From NCBI GenBank assembly GCA_902476645.1, contig CABSEG010000020.1, forward strand, positions 1 through 39,554: a stretch of DNA of 39,554 bases, in the 5' to 3' direction. Below, one piece after another: positions 1 through 8,955 of this stretch; positions within the stretch are counted from its first letter, which is position 1, and each line of letters opens with the position of its first letter. Source of the DNA: an uncultured Lachnospiraceae bacterium. Its GTDB lineage: Bacteria; Bacillota; Clostridia; Lachnospirales; Lachnospiraceae. A program made the translations under genes and the position numbers. The notes beneath the pieces are model-generated. The model ran no database searches. It was given only the letters and a program-made list of their open reading frames with translations, and had not been told where the DNA came from.

Positions 1-74
1 CAGAGCGAGGGCGCCGCTCAATCATCTAATTGGATGATTTTGCGACACCCTCTTTCGATCCTACCATTGCTGTT
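1..74. other. Window-edge intergenic segment with two short inverted repeats
   Basis: This lies downstream of the GH2 gene that ends at 75. It holds a perfect 7-bp inverted repeat (20-26 with 33-39, 6-nt loop) and a GC-rich 5-bp arm pair near positions 3-19. Neither is followed by a T tract on the minus strand within the window. The GC-rich pair could be the stem of a terminator whose T run lies outside the window. I see no gene here. Confidence 0.3.
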
Positions 75-3000
75 TTATCTTTTTACTCTATTGGACGGCT
101 TACTCATAAGGCCAGGCTGTTTGCCATTGTAAGCTACCACCTTATAGTAATATTGTTTGCCTTTTCGGGCTTTTCTGTCCACATAAGTATCTCTGGCCTT
201 TTTCAGAGTTTTGACCTTTACATAGCCGGTATTCTTCTTGGTGGAGCGATAAATCATGTACTTTCTGGCACCCTTTATCTTTTTCCACGCCACCCGGATA
301 CCCCCGGACACGGAGGATGCTCTTTTCACTTTCACGGAGGGCGCAAGACGGATGGTCTTTTTCTTTCCAGCTTCGCTTCTCACACTCTGATCCCCGGAAA
401 TCGCCACGGCATAGTATTGGGCCTTCCTGTTTTTTGGATTCTTATCTAAAAATACGTTCTTTCCCCGTCCGGTTACGCCGATTTTCTTTTCCTCTTTGCC
501 ATCTTTCCGGTAAATCTCATACTGCTCGGCGCCCTCTACCTGATTGACTGTGACTGTCACATATACGCCTTTTTTATAGGCTTTTGCCTTCAAAGACCGA
601 ATCGTAGGAGACGCCAGTGTTTTCGCAGAGGGTTTTTCAGACTGTCCCTGGGCTTCTTTTCTTCTCAAATTCAAAATGGCATTGGTGATGGACTTTGCCA
701 TTGCATCCACCTGTGCCTGGTGGGAACTGTCTTTTCCCCACACCACAGCCTGGATTGCATCCTGCAATACCTTCCAGCTCTCCGGTGTGTATTCGCTCTC
801 CTTCAGACCCTCTGCTCTTGCAAGGGCTGCGTCCACCGCACTGTAGTTTGCGCTACGCCTCTGTTCTTCCACGGTAATCTCTGCACTTACAGCCGGACTT
901 CCTTCCAGCGTTATACCATCGATAGATTTTAGTGCTCCGGAAATCTTCTGCGTTCCAGCTTTTGTGGCATGATAATTTTTCCCTTCCCACTCCACCAAAA
1001 GAGAAGTACTGATTCCCCCTTCCAGCTTCACCTGTAATTCTGTCGGCAACGGCAGTTTAGAAAATGGGGTTCCCTGTGGAACCTTCAGGGCCCGGACTGC
1101 TTCCACTTCTTCGATCCTTCGCTGTGTGGGAGCGGGCGCATAGGCATCAAGCAGGCCAAATCCCTGGTCTGTTATCCGCTCTCCCGGCAGACGGACTCTG
1201 ATATATCGTGCAGTTCCTTCCACCGCTTCATAGGGCCTAAGATCGTCGGTTCCTTCTTTCCCCCTGTCCACCACAGTGATCCAGTTGATCCCATCGGTGG
1301 AAATGTCAATCAGATAGCGATGCTCTTCTGCACCATTCCAGGTCATCTGAATATTGTCCAGCTCATAAATTCCCTTCGTGTCAATATACCACCATTCATC
1401 CCCCAGACTGTCCGGATACCAGTACCATCCTGGGACACCGTTGCTTCCATAAGAAGGATCCGAATCCTCTTTACTCGAGGAGGCAAAGGCCTCTTTTTCC
1501 CTGGTAACACTGGACAGTCGATAGTCCGTCTTCTCTCCATACGCCTCGAATTCCACGATGGCGGGCCACTGGGAATTCATGTCCTGAGTGGTAATATCAT
1601 ATACTCTCAAGTACTGTACAATGGTATCTGTCTCCACCTGAATGGTCTGTCCACAGCCCTGCGTATTTCTAAAATCCTGAATAGTCTTATAATTTTTCCC
1701 GTCTGTGGAACCTTGCAGTACAAACCGGTATGCAGCGTCCGGAAATTCCATCTGCATCTTCACATGGGAAAGCCGATATGTATCCTTTAGATCTACCTGC
1801 CACCAGTGTCCGAAAGTGCCTTCGCCTCCTGATGCGCACCATTTTGTATTACGGTTTCCGTCATTGGCATACTCTGCCTTTTCCAGCCCCTGCCAGCTCT
1901 GATTGACGGAGCTGGCCGTAACGGGCTTATTTAAAGCAATGTTATCCGATTCTCCGGTTCCAGAGACCTCCCGCAATACTGCCCACTCTTCGTTGGATGC
2001 CTCGGTAAACGTGATTCTTACGTAACGCCCCTTTACTCCTTCCAGAGTCAGTTCCGTATCCGCGCTGCCCTGGCTGTAATCCGCTACCAGATGCTCCTGA
2101 TAGGTTTCCTCTGTCATGGGGTCCCCAGAAACAGCGACCGTATAGTAATAGGTGCTTCCCTCCGTCTCAAAAGACAGCTTCATGGTATCTAAGCGATACT
2201 CGGCTCCCAGATCAACTTCCCACCATTGGGGATAGGTGCCGTCACTGGCGCACCATTTGGAATTGGAATCCCCATCGTTTGCCTTGGGAGCTGTCTCCGC
2301 ACCGGTAGCCCCGTTTTCGTTTTCTGTGCTTGCACTTGCCGATTTTCCCAGGAAGATGTTTTCCGGCTGATTTTTCTGAGCCTCGTATTCATCCGCATCT
2401 CCACCTTCTGGCACAGGGGGAAGTCCCTCCACCTCTTTGGTTGGGATGGTGACTGAGGCAGACTCCAACCCTTCTGAGGTTGCCGTCAATGTAATCTCTC
2501 CGGCTCCCCTCTTACTTTTTACCCAAACGCCCACCTGGCCGCCTCTGGCTGCAATGGTCTTTGGCCCTACCACAAAGCCGGGTCCTTCCACCTCCAGGCT
2601 GATATCGCTGTAGTCACTGGTTACCACGGTCCCCTGGCTGTCCGTCACATCGATCCAAACGAGCTTTGCGCTGCTGCCATCCAGGGGCAGGGGCTCTTCA
2701 CTTTCAGGCCTCAGCTGAATCCCGCTGGCTGCCTTAGGTGTTCTTCTGATATAGGTTGCGCGCTCCACACCGTCAATTTTTGCCACAGCCTTTAATTCCC
2801 CCGGCTCATATGCGTCAAGCCGGAAGGTGATCGGCGGATTTTCAAGGCTGTCCGCAGGGATTTCCTTTGCCAGATCCGGATCCGGAAAATTGACCAGACT
2901 CCCGTCCCCATGGGGGCTCCAGATAGTCTCGTCATGTCCCTTCTCTCCCAGAGATTTCCCATTTAAAAACAACTCCACCGTATCACAGTTGGTATAAATC

Positions 3001-4961
3001 CGTACCTCTGTGTCTGCCTTTTCATCCCAGGCATTGGCAATAAACACCATGGGCCCACTTTCCAGCCCATAATCTGACAGATCCACATCTGCCGGACGCT
3101 GACTTTGATAAAAATAAGCTCCATATTTAGGCAATCGGTATAAGTCCACGACGCCGCAATAGATCAGCCGGTTATCAAACCCTGCATAATCGGCAAAGTC
3201 CCAGTACATTTCCGCTCCCAGCCAATCTTTTCCCCTGGAGCGGTTCAACTGTTCGCTCTCCTGGATATTATCGGCCTGGATAAGCATTCCCTCGTCCCCG
3301 CCTTTAACTCCATAGGAGTTTACCGCCTCTCTTGTTACACGTGAGGAGGAACCGCTTCCTCCGTAATTCCAGTCCCCATGCTCTGCAATGATGATGGGCT
3401 TATTCAAATTATCAGGACCTTCCGCACTCTCGCTGCCCTTTTCAAACATTCCTGCCTGGGGCGTGCCAAGGCCAATATCCCACACATCCCAGTGGTAGCA
3501 ACCTGCTGTATAGGCGTAAGCGCTCCCATCCTGAGGGTATTCCTCTTTGGCGATCTTGTTCATCTCCACTGCCCAGTTTCTGGTATAACCGCTCTCATTT
3601 AAACTTGTCTCCCAGGCCACAATACTGGGATGATTTCTGTGATTGCGTATATTGGTGCGAAGTTCCTCATAAGTGCTCTCTTTAAAGGCCTCGTCCTCGC
3701 TGGCATACTGCCAACCAGAAATGCAGTCTAGTACCATGACTCCATATTTATCGCAGGCATCATAAAAGGCCTTTCGGTGAGGATAATGGGCCATCCTCAT
3801 GATATCAAACCCATACTCCTTAAACCGTTTGACTTCCTCGTAAATAGCATTATCCGGAACTGCATTGCCAAACATATACGTTTCCCCGTGAAGGTTGGCG
3901 CCGGCCTCATCCATTTTTTCTCCATTCACAAACAAGCCTTCCCGCTTCCATTCCACTGTGCGGATACCAAAAGTGGTATCGCAAGAATCTCTTTCCACCT
4001 CCCCGGTTTTCACCGTACTTCTGGTTGTGTAAAGCTCCGGCGTGTCCGGAGACCAGAGTCTTGGCTCTTCCACTGTGATAGTCTGTATGTATTCTTCTGC
4101 TGCTTCTGCTCCGATTTCCATGGAATCCGTACCGGAAGCCACCACCTCCCCATCCGGATCCAGGATCTCCGTCACCAAAGTGACTTCCTCTGTCTGGTTT
4201 GAATCATTTTCAATGTGGGTTTTTACCTTCACCTGTGCGCTGCCCTCACTGACCTTGGGTGTCGTGATAAAAATTCCACCTCCTGCAGTTACATCCGCTT
4301 CCACTGCATCAGAAATATGAATGGGATCTGTCACTGTGATATAGGCGTTTCCATAAATACCCCCAAAATACTGAAAATCCGGGTTGGTCTTTCCCGGCGC
4401 GAAGTCAGAGTCCGGACGGCTGTCAATCTTTACCGCAATCACATTTTCCTGTCCAAATTTCACCTTTCCCTCTAAATCCAGTACAAAAGGTGTATAGCCT
4501 CCTTTGTGCTGCGTCACATGCTCGCCGTTAATCCACACGTCTGCCTTTTGCATAGCAGCTTCGAAAGTAAGCATCAGCTTTTTCCCCTTTAAATCATCAC
4601 TCAGTGTAAAACGCTTCCGATACCAACTGATTCCCAGATAAGCATCTTTATTGTCCGGTGTGTAAAAGGTAGTGGAATGGGGCAGATTGACATATCCCCA
4701 TGCCTCATCTTGATACACTTCCTCCTGAGCCCCCGTAACGTCTCCTCTGTGATATCGCCAATCCGTGTTAAAATTCATCACTGACCGCTCTGTAGACGCC
4801 TGAACCCCGTTTATCATGGTTTCCTCCGCTTTTACGTAAGCAGGAAGCCCCTGCGCGGCCATCAGCACAGACAACACTCCAGCCATACATCCGGCTAGGA
4901 TCCTCTTCCCGAGACCGAATGTACTTCTTTTTTCGCCTCCCAATCTCATATGTTTCCTCAT
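75..4961 (-). CDS. Secreted GH2 family glycosidase (beta-galactosidase-like) with CBM32, FIVAR and Lys-rich fibronectin-like modules
   Basis: This is an exported retaining glycosidase of family GH2, probably acting on beta-galactosides or beta-glucuronides outside the cell. From the chosen start (1628 aa) it has a signal peptide (about 1-46), the GH2 sugar-binding and Ig-like domains, then the TIM barrel. The acid/base glutamate is about E456 (motif SLNESG) and the likely nucleophile about E527 (motif IAEHGDW). Next come a DUF4982-like/Ig region, three F5/8C (CBM32-like) domains with WCASxG motifs, a further Ig-like domain, a FIVAR repeat and two Lys-rich fibronectin-like modules. An in-frame ATG at 5024 would lengthen the protein, but a TATAAT box at 5016-5021 puts transcription start below it. 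AAAGGAG 13 nt upstream supports 4961; an ATG at 4949 with GAGG is the alternative. There is no LPXTG signal. Exact substrate is not readable from sequence. Confidence 0.9.
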   Translation of the reverse strand: MRKHMRLGGEKRSTFGLGKRILAGCMAGVLSVLMAAQGLPAYVKAEETMINGVQASTERSVMNFNTDWRYHRGDVTGAQEEVYQDEAWGYVNLPHSTTFYTPDNKDAYLGISWYRKRFTLSDDLKGKKLMLTFEAAMQKADVWINGEHVTQHKGGYTPFVLDLEGKVKFGQENVIAVKIDSRPDSDFAPGKTNPDFQYFGGIYGNAYITVTDPIHISDAVEADVTAGGGIFITTPKVSEGSAQVKVKTHIENDSNQTEEVTLVTEILDPDGEVVASGTDSMEIGAEAAEEYIQTITVEEPRLWSPDTPELYTTRSTVKTGEVERDSCDTTFGIRTVEWKREGLFVNGEKMDEAGANLHGETYMFGNAVPDNAIYEEVKRFKEYGFDIMRMAHYPHRKAFYDACDKYGVMVLDCISGWQYASEDEAFKESTYEELRTNIRNHRNHPSIVAWETSLNESGYTRNWAVEMNKIAKEEYPQDGSAYAYTAGCYHWDVWDIGLGTPQAGMFEKGSESAEGPDNLNKPIIIAEHGDWNYGGSGSSSRVTREAVNSYGVKGGDEGMLIQADNIQESEQLNRSRGKDWLGAEMYWDFADYAGFDNRLIYCGVVDLYRLPKYGAYFYQSQRPADVDLSDYGLESGPMVFIANAWDEKADTEVRIYTNCDTVELFLNGKSLGEKGHDETIWSPHGDGSLVNFPDPDLAKEIPADSLENPPITFRLDAYEPGELKAVAKIDGVERATYIRRTPKAASGIQLRPESEEPLPLDGSSAKLVWIDVTDSQGTVVTSDYSDISLEVEGPGFVVGPKTIAARGGQVGVWVKSKRGAGEITLTATSEGLESASVTIPTKEVEGLPPVPEGGDADEYEAQKNQPENIFLGKSASASTENENGATGAETAPKANDGDSNSKWCASDGTYPQWWEVDLGAEYRLDTMKLSFETEGSTYYYTVAVSGDPMTEETYQEHLVADYSQGSADTELTLEGVKGRYVRITFTEASNEEWAVLREVSGTGESDNIALNKPVTASSVNQSWQGLEKAEYANDGNRNTKWCASGGEGTFGHWWQVDLKDTYRLSHVKMQMEFPDAAYRFVLQGSTDGKNYKTIQDFRNTQGCGQTIQVETDTIVQYLRVYDITTQDMNSQWPAIVEFEAYGEKTDYRLSSVTREKEAFASSSKEDSDPSYGSNGVPGWYWYPDSLGDEWWYIDTKGIYELDNIQMTWNGAEEHRYLIDISTDGINWITVVDRGKEGTDDLRPYEAVEGTARYIRVRLPGERITDQGFGLLDAYAPAPTQRRIEEVEAVRALKVPQGTPFSKLPLPTELQVKLEGGISTSLLVEWEGKNYHATKAGTQKISGALKSIDGITLEGSPAVSAEITVEEQRRSANYSAVDAALARAEGLKESEYTPESWKVLQDAIQAVVWGKDSSHQAQVDAMAKSITNAILNLRRKEAQGQSEKPSAKTLASPTIRSLKAKAYKKGVYVTVTVNQVEGAEQYEIYRKDGKEEKKIGVTGRGKNVFLDKNPKNRKAQYYAVAISGDQSVRSEAGKKKTIRLAPSVKVKRASSVSGGIRVAWKKIKGARKYMIYRSTKKNTGYVKVKTLKKARDTYVDRKARKGKQYYYKVVAYNGKQPGLMSKPSNRVKR

Positions 4962-5015
4962 GCTTTCAAACCTACTCCTTTCCGCTTTTTGCATCTCCTT
5001 GTTTATAGCAGATAT

Positions 5016-5045
5016 ATTATACATGCTGCGCCTTTTGGATGTTAG
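5016..5045 (-). promoter_or_regulatory. Candidate promoter of the GH2 gene
   Basis: Read on the minus strand, CTAACA (5040-5045, 4/6 match to TTGACA) lies 18 bp from a perfect TATAAT (5016-5021). Transcription would start near 5009, giving a leader of about 50 nt before the ATG at 4961. The weak -35 and the adjoining direct repeats fit an activator-dependent promoter. Confidence 0.55.
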
Positions 5046-5081
5046 GATTTTTTTTACCTCCTTAGGTGGATTTTTTTTACC
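5045..5081 (-). repeat. Two perfect 14-bp direct repeats upstream of the GH2 promoter
   Basis: The 14-mer GGTAAAAAAAATCC (minus strand) occurs at 5045-5058 and 5068-5081, a period of 23 bp. The inner copy abuts the -35 box, which is where a transcription activator would bind. I did not see the motif at the other glycosidase promoters. Confidence 0.6.
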
Positions 5082-5084
5082 CAG

Positions 5085-5111
5085 AATAAAAGAGCGGCTT
5101 TTTCAGCCGCC
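5085..5111 (-). terminator. Rho-independent terminator after the SbcC-like ATPase
   Basis: On the minus strand GCGGCT pairs with AGCCGC (5105-5110 with 5094-5099) around a 5-nt loop, followed by TCTTTTATT. The stem overlaps the stop codon of the ATPase gene at 5103. It would close the aldo/keto reductase-to-ATPase transcription unit. Confidence 0.7.
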
Positions 5112-6602
5112 CTCTCTCCGATTCTCTTCCAAAATTCTCCTCTCTCTGCTCTGACAGGTAAATAAGATCACCTGGCGTCCACTTTTTCGCATCCATTCCA
5201 GGGTTCTTGCCAGGCGGTCATCATCATACATGACAAACGCGTCGTCTAAAATGATAGGCATGGGGGCACCGCCGCTTAGCAGCTCCCCAGCAGCCATGCG
5301 AAGGGCAAAATAGACCTGCTCCATGGTGCCTCTGCTGATTTGTTCTAAACCCAGCAGTTTTTCAGATGTGTGAATTTTTACCTGCATGTGAGCATCCAGA
5401 AATACCCGGTCATATTTTCCTCCGGTAATTTCTGAAAGAATCTGGGAAATCCGCTCATTCAATCCCCGGGCAGATTCCCTGTAAATCTCTTCCGCCAGGC
5501 TTCGAATCGCCTCCGACGCCATACGAAGGGCGTTTACATCTTCCTCCCACCGGGTCTGCTTTGCCTGTTGCGCAAGCATTTCTTCCCTGGCTTCCAGCAA
5601 ATTGTCCCGCAGTGTCTGCTTCTCCTTTTGCTCCTGCAAAAGGCGCTCTTCCTCCCACTCCATTTTTTCCACTATCCGCGGATCTCTATCCCGCTCTCTT
5701 TTTTCCTTATTTGGCCTGTTTCTCCCAAGAAAAAACAGACCAAATAAGAAAAGCCATGCCAGAAGAAGTACAAATTTCAGTCCGATCCCCGGCACAAAAA
5801 TACTGGCTAGCAGAGTCACCAAAGCCAGTATCCAAAGCAAAAAATACTGTTTCGTTTTCGTCTCTCTTTGCTTTTCGACTGCTCTGCCTCTCCGGGCATA
5901 CTCCAGCTCCTTTCTGACCTGCCCTGTTCGGATTTTGAACTCTTCCAATTCCTGTCGACACTGTTCTAGCTCCTGAGAGGCATAATCCAGACGCATCTGC
6001 ATCTCCTGCGCCTGTCTGGTATTACCGGCCAGCTGTTGTTTACGCTCTGCCTCCAGATCCTTTTGCCTCTTTTCCAGAAACGCCAACGCCTGGTTTACAT
6101 GGATCCGTCCGTCTCCGGCATTTTGCAGATTATTCATAAAGCTGCGAAGCTCTTCCGCCAGGCCCTGCTGCGTCCTTGCCCCCTCCTGCCGGATAAATAC
6201 GGTATTTACAAAAGCCTCCTGACTCATGCCCTCCAGCAACACATCCAGATCTCCGTCTTCCAGGGACAGTTCTTCTCCATCCGTTTCGCAGATCAGATTG
6301 GCCGTTTTGTCCTTTTTATAGAAGTTTCTCTCCAGCCTGAAAATCTTACCCCCGCTTTCCAGACGCAAGACTCCTTCATAATAGGTTCCATTCTCCCAGG
6401 GCTGTCTTAAACTATACTCATCCTGTTTTGCGGCCCGGCCTCTCCCCCTTTGGATTCCAAACAGCATAGCACGGATAAAGGAGTGCATGGTGGTTTTCCC
6501 CATCTCGTTTTCCCCACAGATCACATTGATCCCATCGTGAAAGGCGACCCGCTTCTGGTCAAATTTCCCGAAATGCTTCAACTGTAATTCCAATATCCGC
6601 AT
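5103..6602 (-). CDS. Short SbcC/YhaN-like AAA ATPase with a transmembrane hairpin
   Basis: This is an SMC/Rad50-type ATPase, probably partner of the phosphoesterase encoded just upstream and acting on DNA ends or structures. In its 499 residues I see Walker A GENEMGKTT (30-38), a Q-loop glutamine in FIRQE (about 139), and a coiled coil (about 145-250). Two adjacent membrane segments follow (about 253-272 and 275-293), then a second coiled coil (about 300-390), an ABC signature SRGTMEQ (423-429) and Walker B IILDD (450-454). SbcC and Bacillus YhaN are roughly twice as long. Here the arms are short, and the zinc-hook CxxC is absent, with membrane helices at the arm tips. The start follows AGGAGG and lies 3 nt after the phosphoesterase stop, which indicates translational coupling. 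The family assignment is firm; the cellular role is inferred. Confidence 0.85.
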   Translation of the reverse strand: MRILELQLKHFGKFDQKRVAFHDGINVICGENEMGKTTMHSFIRAMLFGIQRGRGRAAKQDEYSLRQPWENGTYYEGVLRLESGGKIFRLERNFYKKDKTANLICETDGEELSLEDGDLDVLLEGMSQEAFVNTVFIRQEGARTQQGLAEELRSFMNNLQNAGDGRIHVNQALAFLEKRQKDLEAERKQQLAGNTRQAQEMQMRLDYASQELEQCRQELEEFKIRTGQVRKELEYARRGRAVEKQRETKTKQYFLLWILALVTLLASIFVPGIGLKFVLLLAWLFLFGLFFLGRNRPNKEKRERDRDPRIVEKMEWEEERLLQEQKEKQTLRDNLLEAREEMLAQQAKQTRWEEDVNALRMASEAIRSLAEEIYRESARGLNERISQILSEITGGKYDRVFLDAHMQVKIHTSEKLLGLEQISRGTMEQVYFALRMAAGELLSGGAPMPIILDDAFVMYDDDRLARTLEWMRKSGRQVILFTCQSRERRILEENRREGG

Positions 6603-6605
6603 CTG

Positions 6606-7658
6606 CTACTCTCCTCCTTCCAGCAAAGCCGCAAGACCCCAGTACAGGGCCTTTTTTTCTGTCTCTCCCATGGGGCTCTCCTGGAATCTCCGAATGTAGC
6701 GCCCCACCAGATCGTCCCCGTGCTGAATCTTAAGCCTCTCCAGATCATAGTAGGGCTTTGTCTGATCCTCCGCCTCCACCACACAGCCCAGAGCTTTATA
6801 GGCCTCCGTGCAAAAGATGGTGTCTGGATTTCGAAATCCTCTCAGACAGATCCGGTACAGATTCTGATTCCCCAGGCGGATGATCTGATCCCTCACCCAT
6901 GCCCGTACCTGGTAATCCGTCGTTTCAGGCTCCACAGTCAATTTAAGAGGAATATATTCCCGTTTGGCCCAGGGAACCAACGCTATTTCCAGTCTCCTTC
7001 CATCATAGTGCCCGCTGAGAAAGCCATGGGGCCCTGTATCGTCTCTGTCGATGGGCTCCAGAGCTCCTCCATAGGCGATATTTTTTGCTATGACACGGGG
7101 CTTATGGATATGTCCCAGAGCAATGTAATCAAACCCGGAAGCTTCCAGCTTTTTAAAATCCATAGGAATATGTCTGGCATCTCCCCCATGCGCCAGGAGA
7201 ATGGAAAAATTTCCATCTTTCTTAGGTTGCAACCCATCGCAGAGAGACTCTTCCAGCTCCCTCTGATGATAGCTGAACCCATAGACCGAAACTCCAAGCT
7301 TGGGAAATACATATCTTTGGCAGGTGGGCTCACTCAGAAAATGTACGTTTTCATTCCACTGAAACTCCCGATAACAGGAATCCTGCTTCAGATAATCGTG
7401 ATTGCCTGCGATAAAGACCACCTGGGTTCTTTTCATGGAGGCGAACAGATAATTTAATTCCCTCAGTTCCCTTTTTAAAGGCTGTCTGTGAAATAAATCC
7501 CCACTCAGAAGCAAAAGATCCACGCCTTCCCTATCCGCCCTCTCAAGCAGACTGCGAAAGCTCTCCCAGATCTCTTTTCCTCTTTCCTCGCTCCAGGGCT
7601 GTCCTGCATCCGGGGCCGCCCCCAGATGCACATCCCCCACATGGTAAAATTTCAGCAT
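6606..7658 (-). CDS. Mre11/SbcD-like metallophosphoesterase (YhaO-like nuclease subunit)
   Basis: This 350-residue calcineurin-like phosphoesterase is probably the nuclease half of a complex with the downstream ATPase. The full two-metal set is present: D9/H11 (GDVHLG), D54 and H57 (SGDLFH), N86/H87 (GNHDYL), H157 (LAHGGD) and H183/H185 (LGHIHKP). The C-terminal 130 residues resemble the capping region of SbcD/YhaO proteins, which contacts the ATPase. There is no signal peptide or membrane segment. A GAGG site lies 7 nt before the ATG. The start is only 10 nt after the metY stop, so it is probably on the same transcript. In family terms such pairs process DNA ends; whether this one does repair or something else cannot be read here. 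Confidence 0.88.
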   Translation of the reverse strand: MLKFYHVGDVHLGAAPDAGQPWSEERGKEIWESFRSLLERADREGVDLLLLSGDLFHRQPLKRELRELNYLFASMKRTQVVFIAGNHDYLKQDSCYREFQWNENVHFLSEPTCQRYVFPKLGVSVYGFSYHQRELEESLCDGLQPKKDGNFSILLAHGGDARHIPMDFKKLEASGFDYIALGHIHKPRVIAKNIAYGGALEPIDRDDTGPHGFLSGHYDGRRLEIALVPWAKREYIPLKLTVEPETTDYQVRAWVRDQIIRLGNQNLYRICLRGFRNPDTIFCTEAYKALGCVVEAEDQTKPYYDLERLKIQHGDDLVGRYIRRFQESPMGETEKKALYWGLAALLEGGE

Positions 7659-7668
7659 CTTTTTTCCT

Positions 7669-8955
7669 CTATACTCTGCTCTTCTCCAGTGCCTGGCTTA
7701 AATCGTCGATAATATCCTGTGCATGCTCAATTCCCACGGAAAGACGAATCATGCCCGGCGATACTCCTGCCTCCGCAAGCTGTTCATCGTTTAACTGCCT
7801 ATGGGTGTGACTGGCCGGATGCAACACGCTGGTTCTGGCATCCGCCACATGAGTCACGATGGCTGCCAACTTTAAGCTATCCATAAACTGTACAGCCGCC
7901 TCTCTGCCTCCTTTCAATTCAAAAGAAATTACCCCGCAGGTTCCATTTGGCATGTATTTCTTTGCCAATTCATAGTATCTGTCCGTCTTCAGACCTGCAA
8001 AGTGAACCTTAGATACCAGCTCATGAGCGTCCAAAAATTCCGCCACCTTCTGGGCGTTCTGACAGTGGCGCTCCACCCTCAGAGGAAGGGTCTCCAGACC
8101 CACATTCAGTAAAAAGCAATTTTGTGGAGATGGGATAGCCCCCAGATCCCGCATCAGCTGGGACGTGGCCTTGGTGATATAGGCTGCTTTTCCAAACTTT
8201 TTCGTATAAATAATTCCATGATAAGACTCATCCGGTGTGGTCAGGCCATGATACTTGTCCCCATAGGCTTCCCAGTCAAAGTTTCCGCTGTCCACAATGG
8301 CGCCTCCCACCTGCATGGCATGTCCATCCATATATTTGGTGGTGGAGTGGGTCACAATATCCGCCCCCCACTCAAAAGGACGGCAGTTCACCGGAGTGGC
8401 GAAGGTATTATCCACAATCAAGGGTACCCCGTGTTCATGGGCCAGCTTGGCAAATTTTTCAATATCTAAAACCACCAGGGCCGGATTTGCAATGGTCTCC
8501 GCAAACAACGCCTTGGTGTTGGGACGAAAGGCCTTAGCCAGCTCTCCGGCCGGCGCGTCTGCATCCACAAAGGTACAGTCAATGCCCAGCTTTTTCAAAG
8601 TCACGCCAAACAGATTAAACGTACCTCCATACACAGCAGATGCACATACGATATGATCTCCTGCCTCGCAGATGTTAAATACTGCGTAGAAATTGGCCGC
8701 CTGGCCAGAGGAGGTGAGCATGGCAGCCACTCCTCCTTCCAGATCCGCAATCTTCGCGGCCACCGCATCATTGGTGGGATTTTGCAGCCTGGTGTAAAAA
8801 TAGCCTTCCTCCTCCAGATCAAACAGCTTTCCCATTTCATCTGTGGTATCGTATTTAAAGGTCGTGCTCTGATAGATAGGCAGCACTCTGGGTTCCCCTT
8901 TTTTGGGCTTCCACCCAGACTGGATGCACTTGGTCTCAATTCTGTAATCACTCAT
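7669..8955 (-). CDS. metY: O-acetylhomoserine sulfhydrylase (homocysteine / cysteine synthase)
   Basis: This cytosolic PLP enzyme of the Cys/Met metabolism family makes homocysteine from O-acetylhomoserine and sulfide, feeding methionine synthesis. Its 428 residues match MetY length and exceed the roughly 380-400 of MetB/MetC. The opening (IETKCIQSGW, then YQSTTFKYD) and the PLP lysine K207 in STTKYMDGH are typical, as is LQNPTNDAVAAKIADLEGG. An in-frame ATG at 8979 lies inside cysK. I chose 8955, which has AGGAG upstream and matches the family N terminus (MSDYRIETK). It overlaps the end of cysK by 8 nt (ATGAGTGA), a sign of translational coupling. No S-box or T-box leader is possible in the few bases available upstream. 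Confidence 0.93.
   Translation of the reverse strand: MSDYRIETKCIQSGWKPKKGEPRVLPIYQSTTFKYDTTDEMGKLFDLEEEGYFYTRLQNPTNDAVAAKIADLEGGVAAMLTSSGQAANFYAVFNICEAGDHIVCASAVYGGTFNLFGVTLKKLGIDCTFVDADAPAGELAKAFRPNTKALFAETIANPALVVLDIEKFAKLAHEHGVPLIVDNTFATPVNCRPFEWGADIVTHSTTKYMDGHAMQVGGAIVDSGNFDWEAYGDKYHGLTTPDESYHGIIYTKKFGKAAYITKATSQLMRDLGAIPSPQNCFLLNVGLETLPLRVERHCQNAQKVAEFLDAHELVSKVHFAGLKTDRYYELAKKYMPNGTCGVISFELKGGREAAVQFMDSLKLAAIVTHVADARTSVLHPASHTHRQLNDEQLAEAGVSPGMIRLSVGIEHAQDIIDDLSQALEKSRV

Noticed and set aside
4962..5024. A longer N terminus for the GH2 gene starting at the ATG at 5024
   Set aside because: The TATAAT box at 5016-5021 lies inside that extension and there is no ribosome site before 5024. 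The ATG at 4961 has AAAGGAG and leads into the signal peptide.
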